Shown here: positions 44,766 to 59,700 of the stretch, one piece after another
Numbering within the stretch: the stretch's first letter is position 1
Layout: the number at the start of each line of letters is the position of its first letter
Assembly: GCA_947652605.1 (NCBI GenBank)
Contig: OX393577.1
Location: 36,955,466 to 37,019,465, forward strand
Length of the DNA: 64,000 nt
Direction of reading: 5' to 3'
Origin: Elmis aenea
Taxonomy: Eukaryota > Arthropoda > Insecta > Coleoptera > Elmidae
The notes under the pieces: generated by a model
What the model was told of the DNA's origin: nothing
Databases searched by the model: none
What the model saw: only the letters and a program-made list of their open reading frames with translations
Translations under genes and position numbers: made by a program

Positions 44766-47700
44766 TCACAGTGCATAAAGTCCTTCTTTATCTTTAGATG
44801 GTTGCGATGTTCTTGATGTTGTTTGTGTATTGGTAGTGCTAGCGGCAGCTGTTGTTATTGTAGGCAAGGCTTCAACGGCAGCTGCTCTTTCAGCTAAAAA
44901 CTTATCAAATTCACTGCTTGTCATTGACTCCTCTCCTCCACCCATCTGCAAAAAATAAATACAGGCATATTAATCATCCAACATTGTAACAGGAATAAAT
45001 TATAAGAACCAGACTCAATTTACGCCTTTTACAACTACAAAATTATTTCACACAGTTACAGTACCTGTTTGTACGGCTTTAAAAACGTCATTGTGACACA
45101 ATTTTATGAAACGATCACAATTATCATTAAATATTTAAGATTCTTAAACAGTAGTTCAGACTAAGTTCTATTGTAATGTAATAATATTGCACCCTATCTA
45201 ATTTCAAGTTATATCTTCCGTTCTAAGCTTTGCTTTAGTTATTTATTTATTAGGAGATATTTTTCAATTCATATTTAGATTAAATTGATTTTAATTACAT
45301 CACACACTAAACTATGCCTTTTATAAACAGGTGTTTTCGAAAAAAAGTTAGTATACAAATTTTATTCAAGATTAACTTGATCCGTAAGCTGCGCATTGCA
45401 ATAATACTTGACTTAAGCAGTGCTTTTTTTGTCATAGAACGCACCGGAATGGTGTTTTTTCGGCGAATTTTCCTTAAATACAATAAATTAAATTCATGTT
45501 AAGAACTAAATACATATATATATATATATATATAAATCGATTCTATAGCATCTGTCACCGCTGTCCGATCCCCAGACTGTTCCTCCACCCCTTCCTATCC
45601 TGCCACTGGTCCTCTTGCAGATTTCTTTCACTCATGGCTCTCTGAATGCCCTCGTTCCACGTCTTCCTGGGTCTGCCTTGTTTTCTCCTTTCAGGAGTGA
45701 TCCAGTCAAGCGTTACTTTTGGCAACCGATGGTCTGCCATCCTTCTTACATGTCCGTACCAAATTAGTTGTCGTCTTTCTGCTTCTTGTATTATAGTTTC
45801 CCTCAGTCCGATTAATTCTTGAATTGTTATATTCGGTACTCTATCTAGTCTACATATTCTACATGATTTTCTTAGGGCATCCATCTCCAAAGCTTCCAGC
45901 CTTCTTTTATCTGCTTCTGTCCACCTCCATGCTTCTGCTCCATACAATACTATACTTTTAATAACTGTGTTGTAGATGTTGTATTTTCTCTTCTTTGTTA
46001 TTTCTTTACTCCACCATATTCCATTTAGCCATTTAGCCTAAATACATAATTTTTTTAAAAGGGGTAAAAAGATGTAGGTTCCAGCACCTTTTTTCTAACA
46101 AAAAAGCACTGGACTTAAGTATTATGGCGATCAACTAAACATCTGTCTATTGATGTTTCTCATATACAGTGACGGATTTACTAAATTGGGGTCCCTAGGC
46201 GCATCTGATTTCCCCCTTACTTCCCAGAAACAAAAATTATACTACACAACCTGAAAAATACAATTTTCAATAAAAAAAATCAATTCAACTCAGTACAAAA
46301 TTTATTAACACGTTCGCTGCCACGGCCTTAGCGCATAAACCGCTCCCACAGGCCAACCACTTTTAGGCGTTAAAATGTGGTAGAATTATCTCGTAGCTGG
46401 CGTGAGCGACAACTTTTTGTTTTTTACCCTATGCGTGAAACAGTGTTTTAAAAGTCACATTATTTAAATCTTTTCCAGGTTTTGGTATGAGGATTATTTC
46501 CGACATTTTTAGATCCTTCGGCCAGTGCTGGAGTCTTAATACAGCATTAAATATATATGTTAGCATCACCAACCCTTTTTTTGGGAGCTGTTTCTACATT
46601 TTGGGGGTAATTTGGTCCAATCCTGGTGCTTTTCTATCGTTCAAGAATGATATTTTTTTCCGGATTTCTTTGGGGGTTAATAGTGCGATAGTGTTCTGTG
46701 GAATGTCTGGGGTATTATTGGTTAAATAGTCTAATATGTCTTGGTTTATTATATCGTTGTTGGGAACAAAGGCAGTTGCTAGATGTTCAGCAAATAGGTT
46801 AAATTTTTCGTAATTGCTTTTAGCCCATGGTCCCTTAGTCGGAGTTTCGATGCGTATAGAAGGAGTTATTGTTGTGGGTTTTCTAGAAGCTTTAATTGGT
46901 CACCAAATACTGTTGTCATTTCTACTAAGATTCGTGATATAATCTGAGAAGTTGTTATCACGCATTTGTTCTAATTGTAGCTTGAGCTTATTGCTTAATT
47001 GATTGTATATTGTTTTGTCTGCCGGAATATGGCTTTGTTGCCACTTTTTCCTGGCTTTTCTCTTTGCGGCAACAAGTTTTTTTATTTCAACTGGTATATT
47101 AACAACATTTTTTCGTGAGTCAAGATTAGGTGTTGCTAGTTTGGCAGCTTGCTGGAGTATTGTGACTAGTGTTTTAATTTGTTTTTCTATCTAGGTTTTT
47201 GTTTTATATTTATAAATTAAAATATGAATAAAGAAATGTACTAAATCAGAACCTCCTAGCTTTTAATTTGGCAAATTTACTAATGTCTTTATATTCTAAT
47301 AATTCAACTACATTATTTTCAATATACGTAACTGATAATACGTTTAAATGCATGTGACTTAGTGAATAACGTAAATAGTTTTTGACACGTTTCAATACCG
47401 AAAATGATCTTTCGCAACTTGCATTGCAAATCGGTAACGTTAAAAAGATTGTTTTAGCGTTAAGAAATGTAGATTGAAGTTCTTTAATTAACACCGTGCC
47501 TCAACAGAATCTGACACTTTTTCTTCTCGAATATAGTTAAACAAAGTGATGAAGTTCATTTTTATAATAATTTATTTCGAAATCTTTTTCATAATTTATA
47601 CTTAATTATTTTAAACATTCAATAAATTCATCGTCGCTCATTGGTAAATTGAAAATAAATTTAAAATCTTTTAAAACTTTCGTCGTAAATAGTGCTTCTA

Positions 47701-50700
47701 TTGGGACCCCCACGATGCAAGGGACCTGCGCCTAATGCACATAATGGATAATCCGTCACTACTCATATTCGAGTAAAAATGTATATTATAAAATCTAACA
47801 TTCTTGAAATTAATTCAGAACAGTATAAGAAATACAGCGTGAATATTGAGCAGTTTTAAGGTTAACAACTCAAATAAAATATTGAAATATACATTTGAGT
47901 TATCAATTTTTTATTTTACTATTGGTAGGTACTATTAGTGCATTCTGGCTTCAATTACCTAGCTCGTCGTAAAAACACTATATAATATTTTATTTACATT
48001 CAAGATTAAGAATAAAGTAAAAATATATTAATTGCTAAAAAAGCGTACATTTATACAAAATTTTTAGCACTTTCATCAAATTCAAGTATTTTTACAAAAG
48101 CTTATCTAAGTAATTTAAAAAGCATGATACACAATTAAATGAGACTATTCTAAAGCATCAGAAGTTTTCGAGAGTAAGGAGGGGGTTAGACAAGGGGACC
48201 CAATGTCGGCGAATCTGTTCAGCATTGTGCTGGAAAAAGCAATAAGGGAAGCGAAGATCAACAGAAGTGGGCTGGTATATAGAAGAAGGCACCAATGTTT
48301 AGCATTTGCGGATGATCTGGTGCTAATTACTAGAAGTAAGGAGGAGTTGAGAACTATAACGAAAACACTGGAGGAAAAGGCGGGAAAGATGGGATTATAT
48401 ATAAACGAGGAGAAGACAAAGTATATGGAATGGAAGGACAGTGAATTTAAAGGAGGAAACTACTTGAATGTAACAACAGAAAGTGGAAAAGAATACAAGT
48501 TTGAAGAGGTGGAAAAGTTCACGTACCTAGGGGCTGTATTCTCAAGAAACCCAAATATAGGCAATGAGATACAGGCAAGAATAATGGCTGGAAACCGATG
48601 TTTGGGAGCACTAAACAGAGTTCTGAGAAATAAAAATATTTCTAGAAAAGCAAAGATCAAAATATACCACACTACTATAAGACCAATAGTGACGTACGCG
48701 TGCGAAACATGGACGCTAAACAAAACAGAACAAACAAGACTAGAAGTGTGGGAAAGGAAGGTGCTAAGGAAAATATTTGGCGGAAAGAGAATTGGAGATG
48801 GGTGGGTAAGAAGAACAAACGATGAATTAAAAGAACTATACAAAGAAACAAGTATCATTGGGGTTATAAAAGCTCAAAGGCTAAGGTGGCTGGGACATAC
48901 AGAAAGAATGGGGAGTACAAGAATGCCGAAAATGGTAATGATAAACACGATAGGTGGAAGGAAGAGAAGGGGACGACTCAAAGCAAGATGGAGGACGGAA
49001 GTGGAGAGAGATTTAGAAACGTTAAAAATTACTGGATGGAGAAGGAAGGCCAGCGATAGAGAAGGATGGAAGAAAGTTATCAAACAAGCCATGGGCCAAC
49101 TTGGCTCGCAGAGCTAAATTATATATATATATATATTCTAAAGCAACCCACAAAATGCACAAGTAACTACAATAAATAATCCCGAAATAATTCTTTGTTG
49201 CTTACCTTTTTATTCACCCAATACAAAAACGATTATTCTTCAACTTTGCACAACTTAAATAGCGAATTTGCAACAAAAATTAATAGAGAACTCAAGTTTG
49301 GCATAAAGATATTAAATGTCATACATACAGACTTCGAAAATGTAATTTGCATTTAACAAAAAAAAAAGGGCAGATTATGCTGCAGTTATTCAACAAATGT
49401 GATTACTGTGATACTACTGGTATATGATACTCTGATTGCCTAAGAACTGTTTAAAGGCAACATATACGGGGATTGATTGAGACCATCCATTAGAAATAAA
49501 TGAAGAACGATAAAGGGTAATGATCTGAAATTTTGGTTATTACCATAATGGCATATGATCTGTTTAATGAAAATATTTTCAAGATGGCGACACTTACGGA
49601 AATACCGGAAGTTGACATCTATTTTCTTATTTCATTGCATTTTTGGATTAAACACGTTATTTTAGAGGGACATTTGATAGCATTCCCTATACCTGTGCAG
49701 TCATTTTTTAAATTTTTAGACATTTTTGAAATTTTTTTGATTTTTTTCGTAATGCTTTATATTATCTAACGCCGTCATTTTTGAAGCGAAAATGGTCAAA
49801 TTGAGACTAAGGATAGAAGAAACCTTGGAGTTCATACTGCAATTTTTACAACCAAGACATTACTTACAGGGTGCCCAAAATTTATTTTTCTTTTAACCCC
49901 TTAACATACACTTAAATTTCGAAAAGTGCGTAAAATTATTACAGAAATTTATTTCTAGGGCATAATTAATATAAAAATCTGATAACACGGGCATGTTTAT
50001 CTCAAAAAAATTACCCTAGATACCGATATCAGATTTTCGCTAACTATTACGCTAATCGAGATATCCCGTAAAACATTCGACTTTAGTCCACCTGCGTAAC
50101 ACAGACAACAATTTAAAAAAGCCATGTAACCATAACAATTCAAATTAACGTCAAAATTATTTTAATTATTCGATACTGCGACATTTACTATGCAATAGTA
50201 AATTATTAAAACGAAGTATTCTATGAAGTAAGCGAAAGCACGAGCAGATAAAGATTTGTATCATGGCATACAACGGTCGCTCGTGACATATACGAGCGTG
50301 TATAAAATTGCCAGTGCGGCGCGCTCGTATATGTCACGAGCGTGTACGTTAAAGGGTTAATGCAACTTCAGACCACTGAAACTCGTTTTTTTCAAATACA
50401 ATGTCCAAATTTTTTTAAAATTTTGTAATGCAAAATTAAATTCTGCATCAATCTGTATTAGCATTTCCTATACTTATCTGCAATAATTTTCGAATTAATA
50501 AGAATTTTTAATAAAGTTGAAAGAAAATTGTAGCATTTTTAAATAAAAATGCTTGGAAATAACAAAAAAAAAAGGCCAATATTTATAACTGTCAACCACT
50601 TTTATAGCGTTTGTCTAAAGTATCCATGAAAATGGAAAATCAAGAGTATTCAAACACGGATATTTTGAACGTATTTTACATTCATGGACAATATCACAAG

Positions 50701-53700
50701 ATTATTGAAAGTGCGAACCAATAGTTGTGCATTTTGTGCTTTTTTTAATGTAGCTTGGACAGCATAGTATGTTAAACCCAAGTCTTGCGATTGCCCATCG
50801 AATTGACCGCCGAGGATGGGCATTAAAATATCCCAGGATGTTAACTTAATTAGTTTCATAATTTGTCACACGCTTAGGTCAAATACTAGCACTCTTCCAA
50901 ATTGCAAAAAAATTGATTCTATTCGTTGAAATTTCTGTCTGGTCGTTACAGTCAAATGAGGATATCTCTCATTGAACACACGGCAAGTTCTTTGAATAAT
51001 CTTGTGACATTCTCCATGAATATAAAATAAGTTCAAAATATATGTTTAAATGATTTTCCATTTTCATGGATACTTCAGACAAACGCAATAAAAGTGGTTT
51101 ACAGTTATTAATATGCAAGGATAGTAAACTATAAGGATGGCCCATCCGACAAAATTCGTTATCATATTAATGACGAAAGAATGTTATTAATGACGTCAGC
51201 TATGACGTCCTACGAATGTTATTTATAAAGTGACAGGTGTCATATGTCACCCATGTATAAAATGTTCAGGTGTATGTAAATCAACCCATTTGGTGTACGG
51301 GAAACCTTTATCGTATTAGGCAAACGAATTAAAAAGAACTTATTTAGTAAAAAAAATGTTTTTTGGTGAGCTATTTAATAAATATCATACTACCTATACA
51401 CAGATGGAAATTTTCTGCCAACAGTTTGTTTTTTACTAAACTCTCGCTTAAAAGTAGTCAAATTATAAAACATGATGACTAAAATTTTGTTCCATTTTCC
51501 AGTAATATAGGATTGCTAAACAATTTTTTAATGTCTTATAAATTGTAAATAGTCAAAAAAAATCTAGTGTAAAGTGGATGGAACAAATTTGGCTTGTGGC
51601 CCTGTTAAATACAGTGAGTTTTTGGCATTTCTTAATCCATGATTGTTGTAGGTGTTCTTATTTTGGAAATCTATGATACGTGATGTTTTGGCCTCTAGTT
51701 TTCTCACTGTTATTAGTGCAATTCGTCACAGCGCAACCTCTACCTCCTCTTAATGTATTCATGGTTTGACTTAAACATGACACCGTTTATTAGGGTGAAA
51801 ACTATATGATTTTAATTTCTCGTAAAAGGTTTTTTACAATAAAGCAGGGCATAAAACCGGTTTTTTAAACCGGTTTAAAAAACCGCTTAACCGTTATTTT
51901 TTGTCAGAAAAAGTGATTTTTAACCGAAACCGAAACCGTTATTTTTAAAGGCAAAAAAAAACGGTAACCTTTAACCAAAATAATAAAAAACCGGTTTTTT
52001 TAACATCTTTTCTTAATAAAAATTACGATGAAAAATACAAAATCTGTATTAAATGTGATTAGTTTACCATAAGTCATTACTGAACGCTTGATTGTACATA
52101 TATTATAAAATTATAAATAGATAATATCTTTTCATACTTTGCATTCCTGATCTAAATAATTTTAAAAACCGGTTAATTTAACCGGTTTACACTAAACCGG
52201 TTTTTTTACGAATAAAACCGGTTTTTCAACAAAAACCGTTATAAAAATAAAGTTCTCGATTTCGGTTAACCGTTAACGAAAATTTTTTCCGGTTTCGAGC
52301 CCTGCAATAAAGTACTATACAATACACAACCTTTTAAAACTAGTTGCATCAAAAAACGTCATGTTTTTAGGCAGTTGCAGTTACGGGGCAAAGGAATTAA
52401 ATCGTTGTATAAAACATCTACAAAGCAAAAACATATAACAAGAAAAAAAATCGCATCCTTATGGGTATAAAAATATTATCTTTGGATCCTTGCAGCAATA
52501 GCGCTGCATATAAATTGTATAGGTTTTTATGTGGCATATTATAAAAGACCAATTAAGAGCGATCTCAGTTTTTTAAGCAAAAAGCGATGTTTTTAAACAT
52601 AAAAAATCATTACTTACGATTAAAACTCTGTAAAGCTTATAAATACGCACCTTTTGAATAATGTTTTTGACATAAGTCAAAATTTAAATGTCATTCAATA
52701 TAAAATCTAAGGCGTCGGTTTAAATATTTTTGCGTTATTAATGCTGTCATTTCCGGAAAGCTCAATAATACATTAGTCTTATGGGAATGGACCATCCTTA
52801 TAGTTTACTATCCTTGATTAATATGGGCATTTGTTTTCATTTCCAAGGCTTACTACTTAAAAATGTTATAATTTTCTCTTAACTTTATCAAAAATTCTTA
52901 ACACGTTAAGCGCCACCATGTTAAAAGAAAATAGGTTTTTCTGGCCACCAATTGTAATGTAGTGTTGTATCCAAATAGATACAGGTGGCCCATGGGCTAA
53001 AATGATTTGTATCCATATGGATACAAATGGCGCTTAACGTGTTAATAACTCAAAAATTATTGCAGGTAAGTATAGGAAACGCTAATACAGATTGATGCAG
53101 AATTTAATTTTGCAGTACAAAAAAAAAAAAGTATTGGGCATTATATTTTTAAAAACACGAGTTTTAGTGGTCTGAAGTTGCATTAAAAAGAAGTTAAATT
53201 TTGGACACCCTGTAAGTAATGCATCGATTGCAAAAATTCCAGTATCAACTACAAGGTTTCTTCTATGCATAGTCTCAATTTGAGCGTTTTCGCTTCAAAA
53301 GTAAGATAATATTAAGCATCACGATGAAAATCAAAAAAATTTCAAAAATGTCCAAAAATTTAAAAAACAACTGCACTTAGGTATAGGGAATGCTATCAAA
53401 AGTCCCTCTAACATAACTGACATTGTTTAGTCAATTGTCATGGCACGAGCATTTTCTATTAAGGGTTTTTATAAAAATAACCATAATTATAAGGCAGCTA
53501 CGCAGCCGTTTTGTACCAACAGACTGTATGACAAAAAAAACATGGTTATGTATAGGGTTGCCAGCTTTGTGTATAATAACTGGGACAAGAGATCTGTGCC
53601 CCACTTTCGAGCCACGAAGGGTCGATCAAAAAAATGTAAAAAACATTTAATTAAAAAGAAAATTTAAAGGTGTTTTCAATCGGGATAAAAATCTTTTAAG

Positions 53701-56700
53701 GGCGCGATTGCACCTACTCTTTTGTACCCGTCAATGAACTTATGCAATCCACTACATACTAATAAAGTTTCCAACTTTTGATTTGTCCAAGAGCATACAT
53801 AAATTGATGCAAAAAAAGAGGGGTAACAAAGCGCGCCACAGGCCAATTTTTTTTAATTAAAGAAGTTCAAACGTGTTTTAATGCAAAGTTAGATAATGTA
53901 GAGAATGTTACCATTATCCAGAATTACAGTTTTATGACAGAACCTCTTATAATTTTTTTTTTTTTTTAATCAGTCGCTCCCCATCTACACAAAACATTAA
54001 TGCTGTTTGTGAAGTAACCGTCGAAAGTCCAATGTGTTCTGCAGAATGCCATTCAATAACAATGAACATATTCACGACTAGTATGTGGCAAATTTTGCAC
54101 AATTGACTAAAATTTTCACCCATACAATGACAAGGTAAATGCCTATATTGCCAAAGTTATGTTATAAATGAATGTCCTTTAATTTATAACTGTGTTTTAT
54201 CAAGCGCCTGCTTCCCAGGTAAATCCTGAATTTATATCTAGTTTATTCAAAATTAAATTCCTAAATTAATCTCGGGAAACTATTTGCGAAGTGGTTATTC
54301 ATAAATGAAAAAGTAATGCTGATTAAACCAGTAACTTTAAAAAATTAACTGAACTAATTTAACTAATCAAACTAAATAAAAACAAGCACTACAATACAAG
54401 GCCCTTACCGGTTCTCCCAGCCAAGTAGCCATTTCATCAAAGTCCTCAAGTCGTGGATTCTGCACAACAATATAAGCCAAATCTAAGCATTTTAACTAAT
54501 AAAATCAATTTAAATTATTAAATAAAATAATAAATTGAGTTTATACCAAACACAAGTAAACAGTAACACAACATATACACATGATTTCATGCATGCAAAA
54601 TTTTAAATACGTACAGCTTGTCGTCCTTGTGCAACAGCAGCACTTAATCCGCCAGAAATCTGATCAGGTTCTAAATTATCCTTATATGAACTGCCTCTGA
54701 AATTATACAAAATAAATAATAAACTTATAAAACTAAAAATATATTAAATATAATTTCAAGATGTAACAAAGCAAACTATCACATTTAATATATTGAAAAA
54801 ACACAATAGAAATATTAAAAAACTAAAATTACTTCCTGATAGCAACTTTTATTTGTTACATGTTATTCTAACTAGCTTTAGAAAATCATACATTTTAAAC
54901 TTGTTTCGCATAATAAAGCAGTACTAAAAATGCTGATGAAATTAAAAAAATAACTGCAAAAATCATTAAAACATTTTACGATATCAAAATTGTTATATGT
55001 AACAAAACTTTTCAAAAAGTTCAAGGTTGTAAATAATTTAAGTACTTTCGTATTTAACATTGCTGCAGTAATTTCTTTTGTGACAAGTACAAGTGTGTTA
55101 CCTGTACTTGTATAATAAGTGTTTTATTATACAAAAAATATTATCGAAGATAAATTAATTAAATAATTAAACATACCCCAGCTTTGAGTTTTCATATGTG
55201 ACATTTCGAGACTGTGCAAACATATCAAATTCGTCGTCACCAGCTGGTCCATTTCTAGCAGCAACTGACCCTATCTTTGCTAACTGTGCAGAAGCACTTG
55301 TTGCTGTAACACCTAAAATCAAACAATTATTACCGTATTATAATAAATTATTAACATCAAGTACAGATTCACAAAAATTTATCCGTAATTAAACAAAAAC
55401 AAGATTCGGTCCAATCCAACCTCATCGTAAAACAAAATACTACTAAGATAATATTTTTTAAATTTAATTTTAAACCAATTTTTTAGATATACAGGGTGCC
55501 CATTTTTCTAACCTGTTGTATGGGTAACTCCGTTAATATTAGAGATACAGAAACGTTTAAATTTGCAAATTCGTGCAGAATTTAAAGGGAAATCTGATGC
55601 CATTTTCAAATTTGACCTACGTCATCAACTTTTTGAAATATTTTGAAAAAACTGAAAAAGGTCGATTTTTTCAAACTTGAATAATTCCGCAACCGTATGA
55701 GCTAGAACAAAAATTAAAATTGGCTTTTAGAGATGTTTTTACGTAGATTTTAAATATGTTAACGAAATTTTCATAGCACTCTCGATTTCCGAGTTATAGC
55801 ACAAACTTGCATTTTTTTAAATGGAAGTCATAGTTGGCTGTGGCCTTATTAAAAAGGTTATTTTTTTCTCGTTTCAATGATATAAGGTTTGTTATTCTTT
55901 TCTCTTGTAGTTTTATTTTAAAAAAGCAAAAATCATTTTACATGTTCACTGCCTACTAATAGATGGGAGTAATCCCGTGTTGATGTTCTTTTTTTTTCGA
56001 TATGACATTTAAGAGTTGTCTCTTATTGTTAGTGTAGCAGTTATTAGCCAGTTACAAATTTTAAAAACAAAACCTCAGAGTTTGTCAAATAAAATTTATT
56101 GTTTGTTATAGGTACATATAAATCTCTCTCCCGTGTTGATCAAAATTTTTGTTTGAGTTTATTATAAATTTCAAAAACAATGTTTTCTAATGAAGAAATT
56201 TTATCAAGCTTTTTGGTATACACCTTATCTTGAACCGTACCCCACAAAAAAAAATCAAGTGGTGTTAAATCCGGTGATCTTGCCGGCCATCTTGCAGGGT
56301 CATTATTGCCAATAAATCTAAGAAAACGATTAGACAGATAAACAGACACAGTTCTTGAATTGTGCGCAGGAGCACTGTCATGTTAAAAATAATTACAATT
56401 TTGCACTAAATTCAACGGAACTTCATCTAATATGATGTCCAGTTCATTTTGCAAAAATGACAAATACCGATCACCATTTAATGTTTCATTGTAAAAGTAT
56501 GGACCAATTATTTTTGTACTAAGGATACCACACTAAACATTTATCGAAAACATATTCTGATCTCGTCTTTCAATAGTACCTACGGCGAGGATTATTTTGA
56601 GACCAGTAAATATAATTGTCTGTTGAACATCCCATTATTTGTGAATTTGGTTTCATCAGTAAACAAAATTGTGTGAGTAAAATTTGGGTTACTATTTGTT

Positions 56701-59700
56701 TCTTCTAAAAACTATCGGACGAAATTTAATCTTCTTTATAAATCATTAGGATACAAAGTATTGCCAATATTATATGGCTATTATGGGTATTATATGGCAT
56801 AAATTGATTGTTTTAAAATTAGTCGAGCCTTTTCAGTTGACACCACATTCAAGGGACAACTCCCGGGTAGATGATGTTGGTTTATAATTTACGTATGCCA
56901 AGACTCTCTCTTCATCTTCTTGCCTAAATTTAATTTTCAAACCTTTGGATTTTGTACATGACCCGTATTTTTTTAAATTGGTTTCTAATAACGAAAATAA
57001 TTTCTTTCTTGGTTGCCTCCTTTCCATAAATCTTTGCAAATGCATTTCACTTAAATTTCTACTATTTCTATTACGAGTGTATAGTAATAGAAAAGCATGT
57101 CATTTTTTTCTTCATTAGAAAACATTGTTTTTGAAATTTACAATAAACTCAATCAAAAATTTTGATCAACACGGGAGAGAGATTTATACGTATAACAAAC
57201 AATAAATTTTATTTGACAAACTCTGAGGTTTTGTTTTTAAAATTTGTAACTGGCTAATAACTGCTAAACTAACAATAAGAGATAACTCTTAAATGTCATA
57301 TCGAAAAAAAAAAGAACATCAACACGGGATAACTCCCATCTATTAGTAGGCAGTGAACATGTAAAATGATTTTTGCTTATTTAAAGAAAAACTACAAGAG
57401 AAAAGCATAACAAACCTTATATCATTGAAACGAGAAAAAAATAACCTTTTTAATAAGACCTCAGCCAACTATGACTTCCATTTAAAAAAATGCAAGTTTG
57501 TGCTATAACTCTGAAATCGAGAGTGCTATGAAAATTTCGTTAACATATTTAAAATCTACGTAAAAATATCTATAAAAACCAATTTTTATTTTTGTTCTAG
57601 CTCATATGGTTACATAAAAATATGTCAGAAAACAAATTTTGTGTTTCAACATGCCCCACCCTACCTAACATGTTTCAAAAATTTCAATGTTGAACTATAC
57701 AAACACATAAATTTGTATAACTTACTCATCTTGCTGAGTTGATCTGATATATTATCCGGAGGTCCCAAATCTATAAGACTATCATCTGGTTGTGTCGAGG
57801 GTGCAACTTTTGGACTGGGACCCATAGCTTTAGCAAGTACAGCTGACGCTGATTGACCACCGGCTTCCCTATTCTTTTCCCATCGGCTATATCGTAAAAA
57901 CAAGTTATTCATATCATCGTTTATTCTTAGGAGTTCTGCAGTGACTTCATCATTGGATAATTTACTGATTAAGTCCACTAATCTTTGTTGCATGCTGTGG
58001 CATGTAATATTCAGTTCCTGAAATTCAAATTAGTATTTAACTTCTTTCAGCCTTTGTAATAGTTCCTCAACTACTTTAATACTTCTTTGTGGTACGCTAA
58101 AAAATATTTTAAAACGCAGAAGTTGTGAAATAAAGACCAAGAAAATTACATCTTGTCAAAACCCTAGATCGTAAAAAAAATACTGACACAAAGCTTACAA
58201 AAACAATTTACAGATTTTTAAAAATGTTTAAAACTGACACTCGTTATATATTATACAAACTATTTGTATTTTGCAAAGAATGTGTAATTCATTCGCACAT
58301 TCGTATGCATACAAATGAATGTTTAATTTGGCAACATTGCCTGATGATCATCAGCTGATATAGTCAGAGTCAAGTCTAATGGCGAGCGGCGGGGATGGTT
58401 TCGCGCAGCAGACGCTACAATATGGTCCACGGACCTTAAAACCATTGGCGGGTAGATACATCAATACAACTAAGTAAGTAGGTGCGTTCAATTCCAATTG
58501 TGTTTGGTGCGCACCCTCACCACTCGCCATTAGACTTGACGCTAACTATAGTAAGGCCTGACTGCCATAACAACAAGAACTCAGCAGCTTCGAAATCAGA
58601 GCGGCAATTTCAAAATTTTGTGTGTAACACATAAATTGCATTTAAGATTACTGTGAAAATTTATAAGAGTATTTTATTAATATAATACTGTAATAACTGA
58701 TTACCGTAGAATGGGGCTACTTGGGACAGTTTCAACATTTAAAAGCGTGTACCACGTTCATTTTTTAATTAAAAACTTTGAATTTTTTTATGTAATTGGG
58801 TGAGTTGCCAATGAACAATATTCTATATATAAAATAAATATATATGTATACAGGGTGGTGCTTTTTTCGATGCTCACCATTGCTATCTTGAAAACGGTAA
58901 GAGATACAAGGTCGGTTAAATTAGAGAAAAGTTGCACATTTTTATGGCGATTGAGAATCTGAAAAGAAAACCTGGATATTTTGATTCGTTTTTGATTTAT
59001 TACAAAAAAACTGAAAAATGTGATTTTAGAAAAATATTATTATCTTCCCTACCACTGACTCTATTTCATTTAAACTTGGTAACTTTATGTTTTTGACCGT
59101 CTTGGGTTTGATGACGTCAACAGAAATTTTCTAAGCCTTCTAGATTTCAAGTTGCGATAGTCAACTTTTTTATTTCTTATGGCCGCCATATTGGATTTTT
59201 ACACCATCAGACAGACAAAAAAATTAGCTTTTCAAATTGGTAACCAAAATACCTTTTTTCTTTCAAAAAACTTGTTGAAATTTGAAAATTTGTATAAATA
59301 ATCTACAAAATCGAGAATGCTCTGAAAAACAATTGAAACTATGATATAAATAAAAGACTGAACATTTTATTGGTCTAATGATAACAAATTGAAAATAAAT
59401 TTAAAACACCAGATATAAGTAATTATTTAAACTGTTCAAAGTGTCCGCCGTTATGTATTATACAGAGGTCAGTCCTTAAATTCATTTCGTCCACTGCCTT
59501 TAGGATAGTCTGTCGCGGAATTGAGTCAAATGCATTTTTTATTTTACGACGAAGATGTTCAATATTATCCGTGGGGGTTGCATAAATAACATCTTTTACA
59601 TTGCCCCACAAAAAGTAATCCATGGGCGTTAAACATGGCGATCGTGGAGGCCAATAAACAGGACCAAACGTACCAAGCCATGAATTTTGAAAGCGTGCAT

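Larger units (their letters stand above)
46167..47761 (-). mobile_element. hAT element with 8-bp TSD and nested jockey
   Basis: Ends CAGTGACGGATT and, inverted, TAGTGACGGATT. Duplications CTCATATA (46159-46166) and CTCATATT (47762-47769), one mismatch. Contains the C-terminus of a ZMYM1-like hAT transposase and a jockey fragment. A lone TTAACACGTTCGCTGCC end at 46307 suggests a further broken TTAA MITE. Confidence 0.8.
49660..53408. mobile_element. Large foldback element carrying three insertions
   Basis: The left arm (TTAGAGGGACATTTGATAGC at about 49662) is repeated inverted ending at about 53408, through an internal TACAGGGTG(C/T)CC word at 49866 and its mirror at 53203. When the three nested insertions are removed the arms pair continuously to about 50700/51050. 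The loop near 50700-51040 shows no recognisable protein. It lies in the TOM1 last intron. Confidence 0.75.

Noticed and set aside
50650..50859. Minus-strand frame of 69 codons in the loop of the large foldback
   Set aside because: No domain or transposase motif recognised; the region is palindromic, which easily yields open frames.
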